From Streptomyces canus (GTDB lineage Bacteria > Actinomycetota > Actinomycetes > Streptomycetales > Streptomycetaceae), in contig NZ_CP107989.1 of assembly GCF_041435015.1 (NCBI RefSeq), forward strand, positions 5,580,001-5,644,000: a stretch of 64,000 nt of DNA, given 5' to 3'. Made by a program: the position numbers and the translations under genes. The notes under the pieces were generated by a model that saw only the letters and a program-made list of their open reading frames with translations, was not told the origin of the DNA and made no database searches. Position 1 is the stretch's first letter; every line of letters starts with the position of its first letter. This document shows, in pieces, positions 34,227 to 42,159 of the stretch.

Positions 34227-34423
34227 CTAGGAGTCTTTCGCCGCCCGGGCCCGATAGGCCGCGACCGTCGTCCGGCTCGCCCACGCGTGGGAGCAGAACC
34301 GTCGCGTCCGGTTCCGTGACTGGTCCACGAAGTGGTTTTCGCACCCGGCCGTGGCGCACCGCCCCAGTGCCACCGCCGGATCCCCGGCCGCGACCAGGGC
34401 GAGCTTGGCGGCGATCAGCTGGC
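34227..34423 (-). pseudogene. CGNR zinc-finger protein, C-terminal remnant
   Basis: Read leftward the sequence gives ALVAAGDPAVALGRC, CENHFVDQSRNRTRRFCS and TTVAAYRARAAKDS before TAG at 34227. This is the C-terminal zinc finger of ABATE/CGNR proteins. The fourth zinc ligand is lost (CSHAWASR instead of CSxxCxNR) and the N-terminal ABATE domain and start codon are missing. The break coincides with the beginning of the Tn3 fragment on the other strand. Confidence 0.6.
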
Positions 34424-34762
34424 GGGTTCGCGTACGCGCCGCAGCTCGCGGACCTGCCGGACCAGAAGATGTGGCGCATCGACCGCACCGCCGACTACGG
34501 CGCCTTCACCGACGCCGCCCGCGGCCGGGTCGACCTCGCCCGGATCGAGCGCCGGTGGGAGGACATCCTGCGGATCATCGGCTCCGTCCACACCGGCGCC
34601 GTCCACGCGTACGACGTGATCCGGATGCTGTCGCGGGACGGGCGGCCGACCCCGCTGTTCGATGTCCGCGACGAGGACGTCGCCCGCCTCTCGCCGTTCG
34701 TGCGGCAGCACATCAACATGCTCGGCCGGTACTCCTTCCAGCTCCCCGAACTGCCCGGCGGC
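34424..34762 (+). pseudogene. Tn3-family transposase remnant
   Basis: FAYAPQLADLPDQKMWRID, RRWEDILRIIGSVHTGAVHA and VIRMLSRDGRPTPL match the C-terminal half of Tn3 TnpA; the text then jumps to VRDEDVARLSPFVRQHINML and GRYSFQLPELPGG, which in intact transposases lies some 100 residues further on. So the fragment has lost its N-terminal part and an internal block. No terminal inverted repeats or resolvase are seen nearby. Confidence 0.65.
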
Positions 34763-34921
34763 GACGTTTGCACTGGTCACCGGCTCGTAGGGGGCCGGGA
34801 GCCGTAATACCGGCGGAGGGCATGGCGGCGGGTGCGGTAGGCGGCCGACGAGAGTTCCAGGCTGCTGCTGGTCCGGCCCTGGGGTGCGGCGGCCGTGGGT
34901 GGCATCGGCTCGTGGTTCGAG

Positions 34922-35524
34922 TCAGGCGGCCGCCCGGAGCAGGGCGTGCAGCTCGGCGGTGTCGATGATGTGGGCCCGTGAGGGGAAGACTTTGTGGAGC
35001 AGGACGTTGTGGACTTCGGTGTCTGGGTCGGCGACGCCGTCGGACAGGACGTAGAGCTGGTAGTCGAGGTCGGCCGCGTCGATGACGGTGGAGAGGACGA
35101 CGCCGCTGGTACTGATGCCGGAGACGACCAGAGTGGTGATGCCGCGCTCGCGCAGCCGCTGGTCGAGTTCGGTGGTGGACATGCCGCCGTAGCGGATCTT
35201 GCGCACGATGATGTCGCCGTCCTGGGGAGCCAGGCGCTCGTGGATGGCAGCGGCGGGGTCCTCGTGGTGCATGACGCGGTGTTGGGCCAGCGGGGCGAAG
35301 GACTTGTTGGAGGCCGGGATCGCGTCCCAGTCGGCATCGGTGAAGCCGACGCGTACGTAGGCGATGGTGCCGCCCTGTGAGCGAACGTCGGCGATGGCCC
35401 CTTCCACCCGACCGAGCAGGGCGTTTCGGTCCTCGCCTTCGGGCACAAAGGCCAGGATCGCGGGCTGGTAGTCCATGACGAGAAGCGCGGTGTGGGTGGG
35501 GTCGAGCGCGGGGGCAGTGCTCAC
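34922..35524 (-). CDS. Isochorismatase-like hydrolase lacking the catalytic Cys
   Basis: 200 residues. ALLVMDYQPAIL holds the catalytic aspartate and IIVRKIRYGGMSTTELDQ the lysine of the cysteine-hydrolase fold. The nucleophile loop reads VSGISTSGVVLST, with valine where the family has cysteine. A subfamily with this change exists, so it may bind without hydrolysing or use another residue. GTG start with AAGGAGA nine bases upstream. It follows the MFS gene by 91 bp and is probably co-transcribed. Confidence 0.85.
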   Translation of the reverse strand: MSTAPALDPTHTALLVMDYQPAILAFVPEGEDRNALLGRVEGAIADVRSQGGTIAYVRVGFTDADWDAIPASNKSFAPLAQHRVMHHEDPAAAIHERLAPQDGDIIVRKIRYGGMSTTELDQRLRERGITTLVVSGISTSGVVLSTVIDAADLDYQLYVLSDGVADPDTEVHNVLLHKVFPSRAHIIDTAELHALLRAAA

Positions 35525-35615
35525 GCGAGTGTTCTCCTTAACCGGTGGAGTGCCAGGTCGACGCGGACGCGCACCGGCGGACCGCTGCGGCCTGCGGGTG
35601 GCAAGGTGTGGTGCC

Positions 35616-36860
35616 TCATGAGTGGCTGCGGGACAGTTCCGGCTCGTGCTGCGACGTCGGGTCCTGTCGGGGAAGCAGGAGCGGGGTGGTCAGGATGAGC
35701 AGTCCCGCGACCGTGAGAGCGGTGCGTGGGCCGGTGACGTCGGCGAGCAGCCCGGCGAGCGCGGTGAGGACGGCGATGGAGGCCTGCTGACCGATCGACC
35801 AGGCCGACAGGGTGCGGGCGACGAGATGCTTGGGGGTGTGTTCGAGCCGGTAGGTGGCGAGTACCGGGCTGTACAGGCTCATGTTGATGATGATCGCCAG
35901 TTCGACGGCCATCACGGTGACGAGACCGACGACGCCAGGACGGACAAAGGCCAGGCCGATCAGCCAGATGGCACGCAGGGTGCCGACGGTCCGGAAGACC
36001 CGGTGTCGGCCGAAGCGGGCCACGACACGGCGGGCCAGCCGGGAGCCGATGAGTCCGCCGAGGCAGGGGGCGGCGAAGGCGAGGGCGTACTGCCAGGGTG
36101 GGAACCCGAGCTGGCGAAGCAGGAGCACGGCCAGCAGCGGCTCGGTAGCCATGATCAGACCGGCGACGAGCATGTGGTTGAGGTAGAGCGGCCGCAGACC
36201 GGGGTGGCCCATGATGTGTCGCCAGCCGTCGAGCAGTGCGCCCGCCCGGAGCGGGCTCTTTTCGGTCGTTCGCGGCGCTTCTTCCTGGCCGCGGATCGCG
36301 GTGATGCCCAGCGCGGAGAGGAGGTAGCTGAGCGCGTCGGCCACCACGGTGGTGACCGGCCCGAACAGGCCGATCGCCGCCCCGCCCAGCGGTGGCCCCA
36401 CCGCGATGGAGCTCCAGTTCGTGGACTCGAACCGCGCGTTGGCCACGAGCAGGTCGTCCGGCCGCACGAGGGCCTTGAGGTAGGCGCCGCCGGCCGCGTT
36501 GAAGGCAATCTTGGCTGCGGCGACCACGGCCGAGACCACGAGCAGGTGGACGAAACTGAGCCGTCCGAAGGCGTAGGCGACCGGGATCGTCGCCATGGCC
36601 GCAAACCGGGCCAGGTCCATCATGATCATGACCGGGCGCTTGCGCCGAAACTCCACCCACGGGGCGAGCGGCACCGCGATCAGGGCACCCATCGCAGGCC
36701 CCATCGCGGACAGCGCGGACACCTCAGCGGGTCCGGCATGCAACACCAGCACGGCGATCAGCGGCAACGCCCCGAATCCCAGCCCGGACCCGTAGGCGCT
36801 CACCGCATATGACGCCCACAGCCAGCCGAACTGCCGGCCCAACCGTCTCCTGCCCACCAT
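35616..36860 (-). CDS. MFS transporter
   Basis: 414 residues with about 12 predicted membrane helices. The sequence FGALPLIAVLVLHAGPAEVSALS followed by WVEFRRKRPVMIMMDLARF is the helix 2-3 loop with the RRKRP basic patch of the MFS efflux branch (DHA/MefA-like). Such proteins export drugs or metabolites by proton antiport. AAGGGGAG precedes the ATG at 36860. It diverges from the LysR regulator across a 140-bp gap with nested inverted repeats, suggesting direct control by it. Confidence 0.88.
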   Translation of the reverse strand: MVGRRRLGRQFGWLWASYAVSAYGSGLGFGALPLIAVLVLHAGPAEVSALSAMGPAMGALIAVPLAPWVEFRRKRPVMIMMDLARFAAMATIPVAYAFGRLSFVHLLVVSAVVAAAKIAFNAAGGAYLKALVRPDDLLVANARFESTNWSSIAVGPPLGGAAIGLFGPVTTVVADALSYLLSALGITAIRGQEEAPRTTEKSPLRAGALLDGWRHIMGHPGLRPLYLNHMLVAGLIMATEPLLAVLLLRQLGFPPWQYALAFAAPCLGGLIGSRLARRVVARFGRHRVFRTVGTLRAIWLIGLAFVRPGVVGLVTVMAVELAIIINMSLYSPVLATYRLEHTPKHLVARTLSAWSIGQQASIAVLTALAGLLADVTGPRTALTVAGLLILTTPLLLPRQDPTSQHEPELSRSHS

Positions 36861-36944
36861 GCTCAGCGCACTCCCCTTGAGGTCCCACCCGAACAAACTG
36901 ACGTTGACCAATGAGAGGTAAGCGGGCAGGGCAACAGCAGGTCA

Positions 36945-36983
36945 AACAACTGACCTGCCGGCAATCCACAACTATCAGTTGTT
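36945..36983. promoter_or_regulatory. Inverted repeats between MFS and LysR genes
   Basis: AACAACTGA (36945-36953) and TCAGTTGTT (36975-36983) are perfect 9-bp arms; a shorter repeat CAACT-ATC-AGTTG overlaps the right arm. The site is typical for a LysR regulator controlling itself and the divergent gene. Confidence 0.5.
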
Positions 36984-37000
36984 CACTAAGGTGGGTGGGC

Positions 37001-37936
37001 GTGGACCTCGAAGCTGTACGTACCTTTGTCGCCGTCGCGGAAGCGGGCCAGTTCCAGAAAGCCGCCACCGACCTGTCGATCACCCAGCAGGCTGTCTCCA
37101 AGCGCATCGCCGGGCTGGAGAGCAACCTCGGCGTGCGGTTGTTCACCCGTGCCCCACGCGGCGCCGAGCTCACCATCGATGGTCAGGCGTTCCTGCCCCA
37201 CGCACGCGAGCTGCTGCGCGTCGCCGAGCGTGCGGGCGCGTCCGTGCGTCCCGGCCGCCGTCCGCTGCGCGTCGACGTGATCGCCTCGCGCAGCGCGCAG
37301 TCGGGCCTGATGCGCGGCTTCCACCGCGCACACCCCGAGATCGACCTCGACGTGATGATGCTGTTCGACATCGAGACGGCCGTCACCGCCATCCGCTCCG
37401 GTGCGATCGACGCGTCCTTCCGCGCCGTCGCCGCGCCCGGTCGACCCCTGCCCGAGGACATCGCCTCCGTCCGGGTGCTCGACGAGCCGCTCCAACTCCT
37501 CACCGGCCCCGCCCACACACTGGCGGGCGCCCGGTCGGTGACCATCGCCCAGCTCACCGGGCACCGGATCTGGATGCCCGGCATCGCCCCCGGTACCGAG
37601 TGGGGCGCCTACTACGACGACCTCGTCGCCGAGTTCGGCCTCACCATCGAGGTGACCGGCCCCAACTTCGGCTCCGACGCGCTCCTCGACACCATCTCCG
37701 ACACCCCGGCCCTGGCCACCTTCATGGGCGAGCACAGCCGCCTCATCTGGCCCGCCGACCACGGCCTGCGCCGCATCCCGGTGACCGACCCGACGCCCGT
37801 CTACCCGCGCTCGCTCCTCTGGCACCGCGACAACCCCCACCCAGCGCTGGCCACCCTCCGCACCCACCTCGCCGCCGCGACGGCCGGCCACGACACCGCC
37901 GGGACCTGGACACCGGGCTGGGCGATTCCTCGCTGA
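37001..37936 (+). CDS. LysR-family transcriptional regulator
   Basis: 311 residues. The N-terminal winged helix VDLEAVRTFVAVAEAGQFQK, TDLSITQQAVSKRIAGLES and LGVRLFTRAPRGAELT is a standard LysR DNA-binding domain with linker helix; residues of about 95-295 form the effector-binding domain. GTG start after AAGGTGGG. It likely responds to a substrate of the divergent MFS/isochorismatase pair. The effector is unknown. Confidence 0.9.
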   Translation: MDLEAVRTFVAVAEAGQFQKAATDLSITQQAVSKRIAGLESNLGVRLFTRAPRGAELTIDGQAFLPHARELLRVAERAGASVRPGRRPLRVDVIASRSAQSGLMRGFHRAHPEIDLDVMMLFDIETAVTAIRSGAIDASFRAVAAPGRPLPEDIASVRVLDEPLQLLTGPAHTLAGARSVTIAQLTGHRIWMPGIAPGTEWGAYYDDLVAEFGLTIEVTGPNFGSDALLDTISDTPALATFMGEHSRLIWPADHGLRRIPVTDPTPVYPRSLLWHRDNPHPALATLRTHLAAATAGHDTAGTWTPGWAIPR

Positions 37937-37979
37937 ACGGCTCCCCGCCCGTGCGGCCGGCCCCGCCCAGCGCAGGCGG

Positions 37980-38165
37980 TCAACGGCGGGCGTCGCCGAG
38001 GTCGAGCAGGCTGGTCGGCTCGGCGATCGCCTCCGGGGAGGGCTTGAAGTAGCGGCGGACGTTCTTCCGCCCCATCAGACGCCCGCCTCCAACTGCCCCA
38101 CGAACGACCCGCTCGCGAACAGCCGTTGCCCCAGCTCCTCCTGGCCCAGCCCGCCGGACGCCACC
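37980..38165 (-). pseudogene. Possible XRE-type regulator remnant
   Basis: Leftward from 38165 the text reads ASGGLGQEELGQRLFASGSF and VGQLEAGV before a stop at 38075, resembling helices 2-3 of an XRE helix-turn-helix. The stop overlaps an ATG (TGATG) that opens a 31-residue frame (MGRKNVRRYFKPSPEAIA...) ending at 37980. No complete gene can be built. The remaining parts of the 310-bp gap 37937-38247 show nothing else. Confidence 0.25.
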
Positions 38166-38247
38166 GGGCCCGCGCCGCAGACAGACGTGCCGCGGGCGAG
38201 AGTGCGGAAGGTCAACAAGGAAGGGAGGATGCCCTGTTGAATGAACC

Positions 38248-38916
38248 ATGCCTCTCCTGGACGCCCTCGCTCGCTTCAACGACGCCCACCCCTGGTCCCA
38301 CAACGCCCACTTCCACCCGTGGCTCATGCGTCAGTTGCCCCGGCGCTACGACCGCGCCCTCGACGTCGGCTGCGGTTCCGGTGACCTGGCCCGGCTGCTG
38401 GCCACGCGCGCGACGCAGGTCCACGGCATCGACAGCGACGAACGGATCATCGACAAGGCGAGGGAGTCGACTGACCCCGGCCTCCCCGTCACCTTCGCCG
38501 TCGCAGACGCCCTGTCCTACGACGAAGGCTCCCCCTACGACGTCATCACCTGCGTCGCCGTACTCCACCACCTCCCCCTGACCGAGACCCTCACCCGCTT
38601 CCGACAACGGCTGGCCCCCGGCGGGAGCCTGGTGATCGTCGGGCTGACGCGAGAAGACACCCGCGTCCAGACACTCCTCGGCCTCGCGTCCGTCCCGCTC
38701 AACCTGGTCACCGGTTGGGTCAAGAACAGGGGACGTACGGCACCGCGCCCCGTCGCGATGACCGCCCCGACCCGACCGGCGGACGTCCCCCACACCGAGT
38801 TCGCCCGCGAGGTCCGCCGTATTCTCCCCGGCGCCCGGCTGAGGCGGCGCCTCTTCTGGCGCTACAGCCTCGTGTGGAAAAAGGTGCGCGGGGATGTCGA
38901 TCCCGGCAGGCTCTGA
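38248..38916 (+). CDS. Class I SAM-dependent methyltransferase
   Basis: 222 residues. ALDVGCGSGDLARLLA (about residues 37-52) is motif I, VHGIDSDERII gives the acidic ribose-binding residue, and DVITCVAVLHHLPL and LAPGGSLVIVGLTRED are motifs II-III of Rossmann methyltransferases. The C-terminal part is basic (RRRLFWRYSLVWKKV). The substrate is unknown; small-molecule methyltransferases of the UbiE type look closest. ATG start. Confidence 0.88.
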   Translation: MPLLDALARFNDAHPWSHNAHFHPWLMRQLPRRYDRALDVGCGSGDLARLLATRATQVHGIDSDERIIDKARESTDPGLPVTFAVADALSYDEGSPYDVITCVAVLHHLPLTETLTRFRQRLAPGGSLVIVGLTREDTRVQTLLGLASVPLNLVTGWVKNRGRTAPRPVAMTAPTRPADVPHTEFAREVRRILPGARLRRRLFWRYSLVWKKVRGDVDPGRL

Positions 38917-38961
38917 ACGACGCAGAGGTGAGAGCACGACATCACACGAGAGGTGAAGGCC

Positions 38962-39600
38962 ATGCCCAAGGTCCGGGTGCACAACGTGACGATCTCCCTC
39001 GACGGTTTCATGGCGGGTCCGAATCAGCGACTGGACGCCCCGTTCGGCGACGGCGTCGGCTGGGGCGACGACCTGCACAGCTGGTTCATGTCCGCGTCGC
39101 AGGACGCGGCCGCGGGGAAGTCCGGGATCGACGTCGACCACTTCGTCCGCGGTGATCAGAACATCGGCGCCACGATCATGGGGCGGAACATGTTCGGGCC
39201 GCAGCGCGGGCCGTGGGAGGACGAGTCCTGGCAGGGCTGGTGGGGTGACAACCCGCCGTACCACCACGACGTCTTCGTTCACACCCACCATCTGCGCCCG
39301 GCACTGGAGATGGCCGGCGGAACCACCTTCCACTTCACCGACGGGCCGCCGGAGGCGGTCCTGCGGCGCGCGTTCGACGCCGCGGACGGCAAGGACGTCC
39401 GGATCGGCGGCGGGGCAGCGGTCATCCGGCAGTATCTGCGCGCCGGGCTGATCGACGAACTCCACCTGGCGATCGCGCCGCTCCTCATCGGACGCGGGGA
39501 GCGGCTCCTCGACGACCTCGGCGACGGGATCGACGGCTACCGGGTGTCCGAGCTGGTCAGCTCACCGAACGTCACCCACGCGATCCTCCTCCGCAGCTGA
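38962..39600 (+). CDS. RibD/dihydrofolate-reductase-like protein
   Basis: 212 residues with the RibD C-terminal/DHFR fold. VTISLDGFMAGPNQRLDAPF is the N-terminal signature of the YwjB/YyaP group, ATIMGRNMFG the NADPH-side motif, and DVRIGGGAAVIRQYLRAGLI the second. Probably an NADPH-dependent reductase; true folate reduction is not implied. GAGAGG lies eight bases before the ATG at 38962. It is convergent with murQ, whose stop lies in a 12-bp palindrome (39602-39613). Confidence 0.86.
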   Translation: MPKVRVHNVTISLDGFMAGPNQRLDAPFGDGVGWGDDLHSWFMSASQDAAAGKSGIDVDHFVRGDQNIGATIMGRNMFGPQRGPWEDESWQGWWGDNPPYHHDVFVHTHHLRPALEMAGGTTFHFTDGPPEAVLRRAFDAADGKDVRIGGGAAVIRQYLRAGLIDELHLAIAPLLIGRGERLLDDLGDGIDGYRVSELVSSPNVTHAILLRS

Positions 39601-39605
39601 GCCCG

Positions 39606-40541
39606 CTAGCGGGTCGTCGCCGCCAGCGCCGCCCGCAGATGGCCCCCCGACTCCTCCAGGAGCCGGGCCGCCGTGGGGCCGTCCACGTCGGCCAGGATGG
39701 CCAGGATGGCGTTCTTCACCTCGCCGTCCGTGGTGGCCAGGGCGCGCTCGACCTCCTGGTCGTCGGCGCCGGTGGCGAGGGCGACGATACGGCGGGAGCG
39801 GGCCCGCAGCTTCTCGTTGGAGGCGCGGACGTCGACCATCAGGTTCCCGTACGTCTTGCCCAGGCGGATCATCGTGATCGTCGACAGCATGTTGAGGACG
39901 AGCTTCTGGGCCGTGCCCGCCTTGAGGCGGGTCGAGCCGGTGAGCAGCTCGGGGCCGACGACCACCTCGATGCCGTGATCGGCTGCCGCGGCGAGCGCGC
40001 TGTCCGCGTTGCAGGACAGGCCGACCGTCAACGCCCCCTGCGCGCGGGCGTGTTCCACCGCGCCCACGGCGTAAGGGGTACGACCGGACGCGGACACCCC
40101 GACCACCGTGTCCACGTCCGTCACCGCGAGCCCGTCGAGGTCGGCCCGCGCCAGCTCCGCCGAGTCCTCCGCCCCCTCGACGGAGGTGACCAGAGCCTCG
40201 GGGCCGCCCGCGATCAGGCCCACGACCTGGGCGGGGTCGGTGTTGAAGGTCGGCGGACACTCGGAGGCGTCCAGTACGCCGAGGCGTCCGGCGGTGCCCG
40301 CACCGACGTAGATCAGCCGTCCGCCGCGGGCCATCCGGTCGGAGATCGCGTCGACGGCGGCGGCGATCTGCGGCAAACGCCGGGACACCGCGGCGGCCAC
40401 GGAGGCGTCCTCGCCGTTCATCAGCCGGGCGATGTCGAGGGTCGGCAACTGATCGATGTCGGCCAGCTCCGGCCGGAAGGCCTCGGTGGTCAGCGACTCC
40501 AACGCGGCACGCAGTTCACGGGAAGAGGACGTGGACGTCAT
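39606..40541 (-). CDS. murQ: N-acetylmuramic acid 6-phosphate etherase
   Basis: 311 residues, SIS-domain lyase that removes D-lactate from MurNAc-6-phosphate to give GlcNAc-6-phosphate, feeding the nagA step. LIYVGAGTAGRLGVLDASECPP (part) with the catalytic glutamate region, VVGVSASGRTPYAVGAVEHA and LKAGTAQKLVLNMLST are MurQ signatures, and the C-terminal helical tail follows. Its start lies 34 bp after the stop of the RpiR regulator in the same direction, so the regulator and murQ form one operon. ATG start. Confidence 0.95.
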   Translation of the reverse strand: MTSTSSSRELRAALESLTTEAFRPELADIDQLPTLDIARLMNGEDASVAAAVSRRLPQIAAAVDAISDRMARGGRLIYVGAGTAGRLGVLDASECPPTFNTDPAQVVGLIAGGPEALVTSVEGAEDSAELARADLDGLAVTDVDTVVGVSASGRTPYAVGAVEHARAQGALTVGLSCNADSALAAAADHGIEVVVGPELLTGSTRLKAGTAQKLVLNMLSTITMIRLGKTYGNLMVDVRASNEKLRARSRRIVALATGADDQEVERALATTDGEVKNAILAILADVDGPTAARLLEESGGHLRAALAATTR

Positions 40542-40575
40542 GGCGGTGACTCTTTCAGAGGTGCGTTCCGATCAA

Positions 40576-41463
40576 CTATCGACGATGCCGGTGCGCCAGC
40601 GCCTCGTATGACGCGGCCAGCGCGGGCGCCGCCGTCTCGTACGTCTGCTGCGCCACCCCCACGAACAGACAGTCCACCACCAGCAGCTGACTCGTCCGCG
40701 AGGACATCGCCGCCGGCCGCAGTTCACTCTCCCGGGCCGTGGACGTCGTCAGTACATGGTCGGCGTACTGCGCCACCGCCCCGCCCGGCCGCCCGGTGAT
40801 GGCGACGGTCGTGGCCCCGTGCTCGAAGGCGACCCGCAGCGGCTCGATGACATCCCCGGTCGCCCCGGAGTGCGTGATCGCGATCGCCACATCGCCCGAC
40901 CGCAACTGCACGGCGTTCGTCACGGCGAGATGCGGGTCGCTGTGCGCCTGGGCTATCAGCCCTATCCGCAGCAGCTTCTGCGTGAGGTCCTGGGCGACGA
41001 GACCGGAGGCACCCACCCCGTACACGTCGATCCGCCGCGCCGAGGCCGCCGCGGCGACCGCCGCCCCCAACTGCACGGTGTCCAGCCCGGCCGCCGTGTC
41101 CGCGAGGGTCTGCTGCTCGTCGTAGGCGAGCTTGGCGACCACGTCCGCGAGCGGGTCGTCCACCGCGATGTCCGTGGTGATCGCGGGAGACCGCCCGGAC
41201 TGCTGCTGCGCGGCGAGCCCGGCGAGGGCGAGCCGCAGGTCGCGGTACCCGGGATACCCCAGCAGCCGGGCCGTGCGCACGACGGTCGCCTCGCTCGTCC
41301 CGGTCAGTTCCGCGAGGCCCGTGACGGTGAGCGCCGCGCACCCCGCGGGGTCCTTGGCGACGGCCTCGGCGACCCGCTGCATGGAGCGCGTCATGGACGG
41401 ACCCAGCGTGCGCACCTTCGCGGCGAGAGCGCTGCCGAAAATTTCCTTCACTTCCTGGGGCAC
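40576..41463 (-). CDS. RpiR/MurR-family transcriptional regulator
   Basis: 295 residues. An N-terminal HTH_6 domain (about residues 10-85, LAELTGTSEATVVRTARLLGYPGYRDLRL, part) is followed by a SIS sugar-phosphate-binding domain (about 120-260: YGVGASGLVAQDLTQKLLRIG, IAITHSGATGDVIEPL). With murQ downstream, MurNAc-6-phosphate is the likely effector. The GTG at 41463 is preferred because related proteins start MxQxVKEIF; a GTG at 41451 is possible. An inverted repeat (41435-41482) spans the start and suggests autoregulation. Confidence 0.9.
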   Translation of the reverse strand: MPQEVKEIFGSALAAKVRTLGPSMTRSMQRVAEAVAKDPAGCAALTVTGLAELTGTSEATVVRTARLLGYPGYRDLRLALAGLAAQQQSGRSPAITTDIAVDDPLADVVAKLAYDEQQTLADTAAGLDTVQLGAAVAAAASARRIDVYGVGASGLVAQDLTQKLLRIGLIAQAHSDPHLAVTNAVQLRSGDVAIAITHSGATGDVIEPLRVAFEHGATTVAITGRPGGAVAQYADHVLTTSTARESELRPAAMSSRTSQLLVVDCLFVGVAQQTYETAAPALAASYEALAHRHRR

Positions 41464-41482
41464 GTATGAAAGATATTTTCGG
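41435..41482. promoter_or_regulatory. Inverted repeat over the RpiR regulator start
   Basis: CCGAAAATTTCCTTC (41435-41449) and GAAAGATATTTTCGG (41468-41482) are inverted repeats matching at 13 of 15 positions, a form bound by RpiR-type dimers. The arms flank the start codon. Confidence 0.5.
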
Positions 41483-41518
41483 CTCGGGCCCGTGGTCAAG
41501 AGCGCGCACAATGGCACC

Positions 41519-41902
41519 ATGGAGTCCATCGATCCACTGGAACAGACGCTGCACACGGCCCGCGCCCTCGTACTCGCCGACCTGGCCGCCGGTGAGGTCG
41601 CCGCCGCGGACGTGGTGTCGATGGTCGAGGACTCGGTCGTACAGCGGCGCTGGTGGGTGGAGCAGTGGCCCGAGGGCGCCGAGTTCGTGGCGGGCCTGGT
41701 CGCCCAGGACGTCCAGGACGCGCTGCTGGAAACCTACGGCCGCTGGCCCCTGTGCCCGGTGTGCGGCTCCGGCGACCCGCACGCCCTGGACGTCGAACCG
41801 GAGCTCGGCCCCGACCCGCACTGGGTGTGCCACAAGGCGGGCGTGAAGGTCGCGGCGGTCGGCTCGCTCGGGACCGCGGCGGGCGGGACCTCCCCCTCGT
41901 GA
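41519..41902 (+). CDS. Conserved hypothetical protein with Cys pairs
   Basis: 127 residues. The N-terminal 75 are helical and acidic (TARALVLADLAAGEVAAADV, DSVVQRRWWVEQWPEGAEF); then PLCPVCGSGDPHALDV and HWVCHKAG supply CxxC and a later cysteine and histidines, a likely zinc site. I do not recognise a function. Its stop overlaps the start of the DUF4031 gene by GTGA, so the two are translationally coupled. Confidence 0.7.
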   Translation: MESIDPLEQTLHTARALVLADLAAGEVAAADVVSMVEDSVVQRRWWVEQWPEGAEFVAGLVAQDVQDALLETYGRWPLCPVCGSGDPHALDVEPELGPDPHWVCHKAGVKVAAVGSLGTAAGGTSPS

Positions 41903-42159
41903 CCGTCTACATCGACCCACCCACCTGGCCGGGGCACGGCCGCATGTGGTCCCACCTCGTCAGCGACGTCTCCTTCGACGAACTGCACGCCTTCGCCGAC
42001 GAGTTGGGCGTCCCGAGGCGCGCCTTCGAACGCGACCACTACGACATACCCTCGCACCGGTACGCGGACGTCGTGGCGGCCGGCGCGGTGGAGGTCAGCA
42101 GCCGCGAGGTGGTGCGGCTGCTCACGGGGGCGGGACTGCGGCGGCCCAAAGGCCGTTAA
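41899..42159 (+). CDS. DUF4031 protein
   Basis: 86 residues: VTVYIDPPTWPGHGRMWSHL, HAFADELGVPRRAFERDHYD and IPSHRYADVVAAGAVEVSSR. This is DUF4031, a small widespread family with conserved His and Asp residues and no assigned reaction. GTG start inside the stop of the preceding gene. Its TAA shares TTAA with the stop of the convergent gene on the other strand. Confidence 0.82.
   Translation: MTVYIDPPTWPGHGRMWSHLVSDVSFDELHAFADELGVPRRAFERDHYDIPSHRYADVVAAGAVEVSSREVVRLLTGAGLRRPKGR

Noticed and set aside
34763..34921. Possible short leftward gene between the Tn3 fragment and the isochorismatase gene
   Set aside because: The translation is short, has no start with a ribosome site and no recognisable similarity.
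31335..38247. Integrated mobile element or prophage
   Set aside because: Accessory features cluster here, but there is no integrase, attachment repeat, phage gene or conjugation gene; only a Tn3 fragment is seen.
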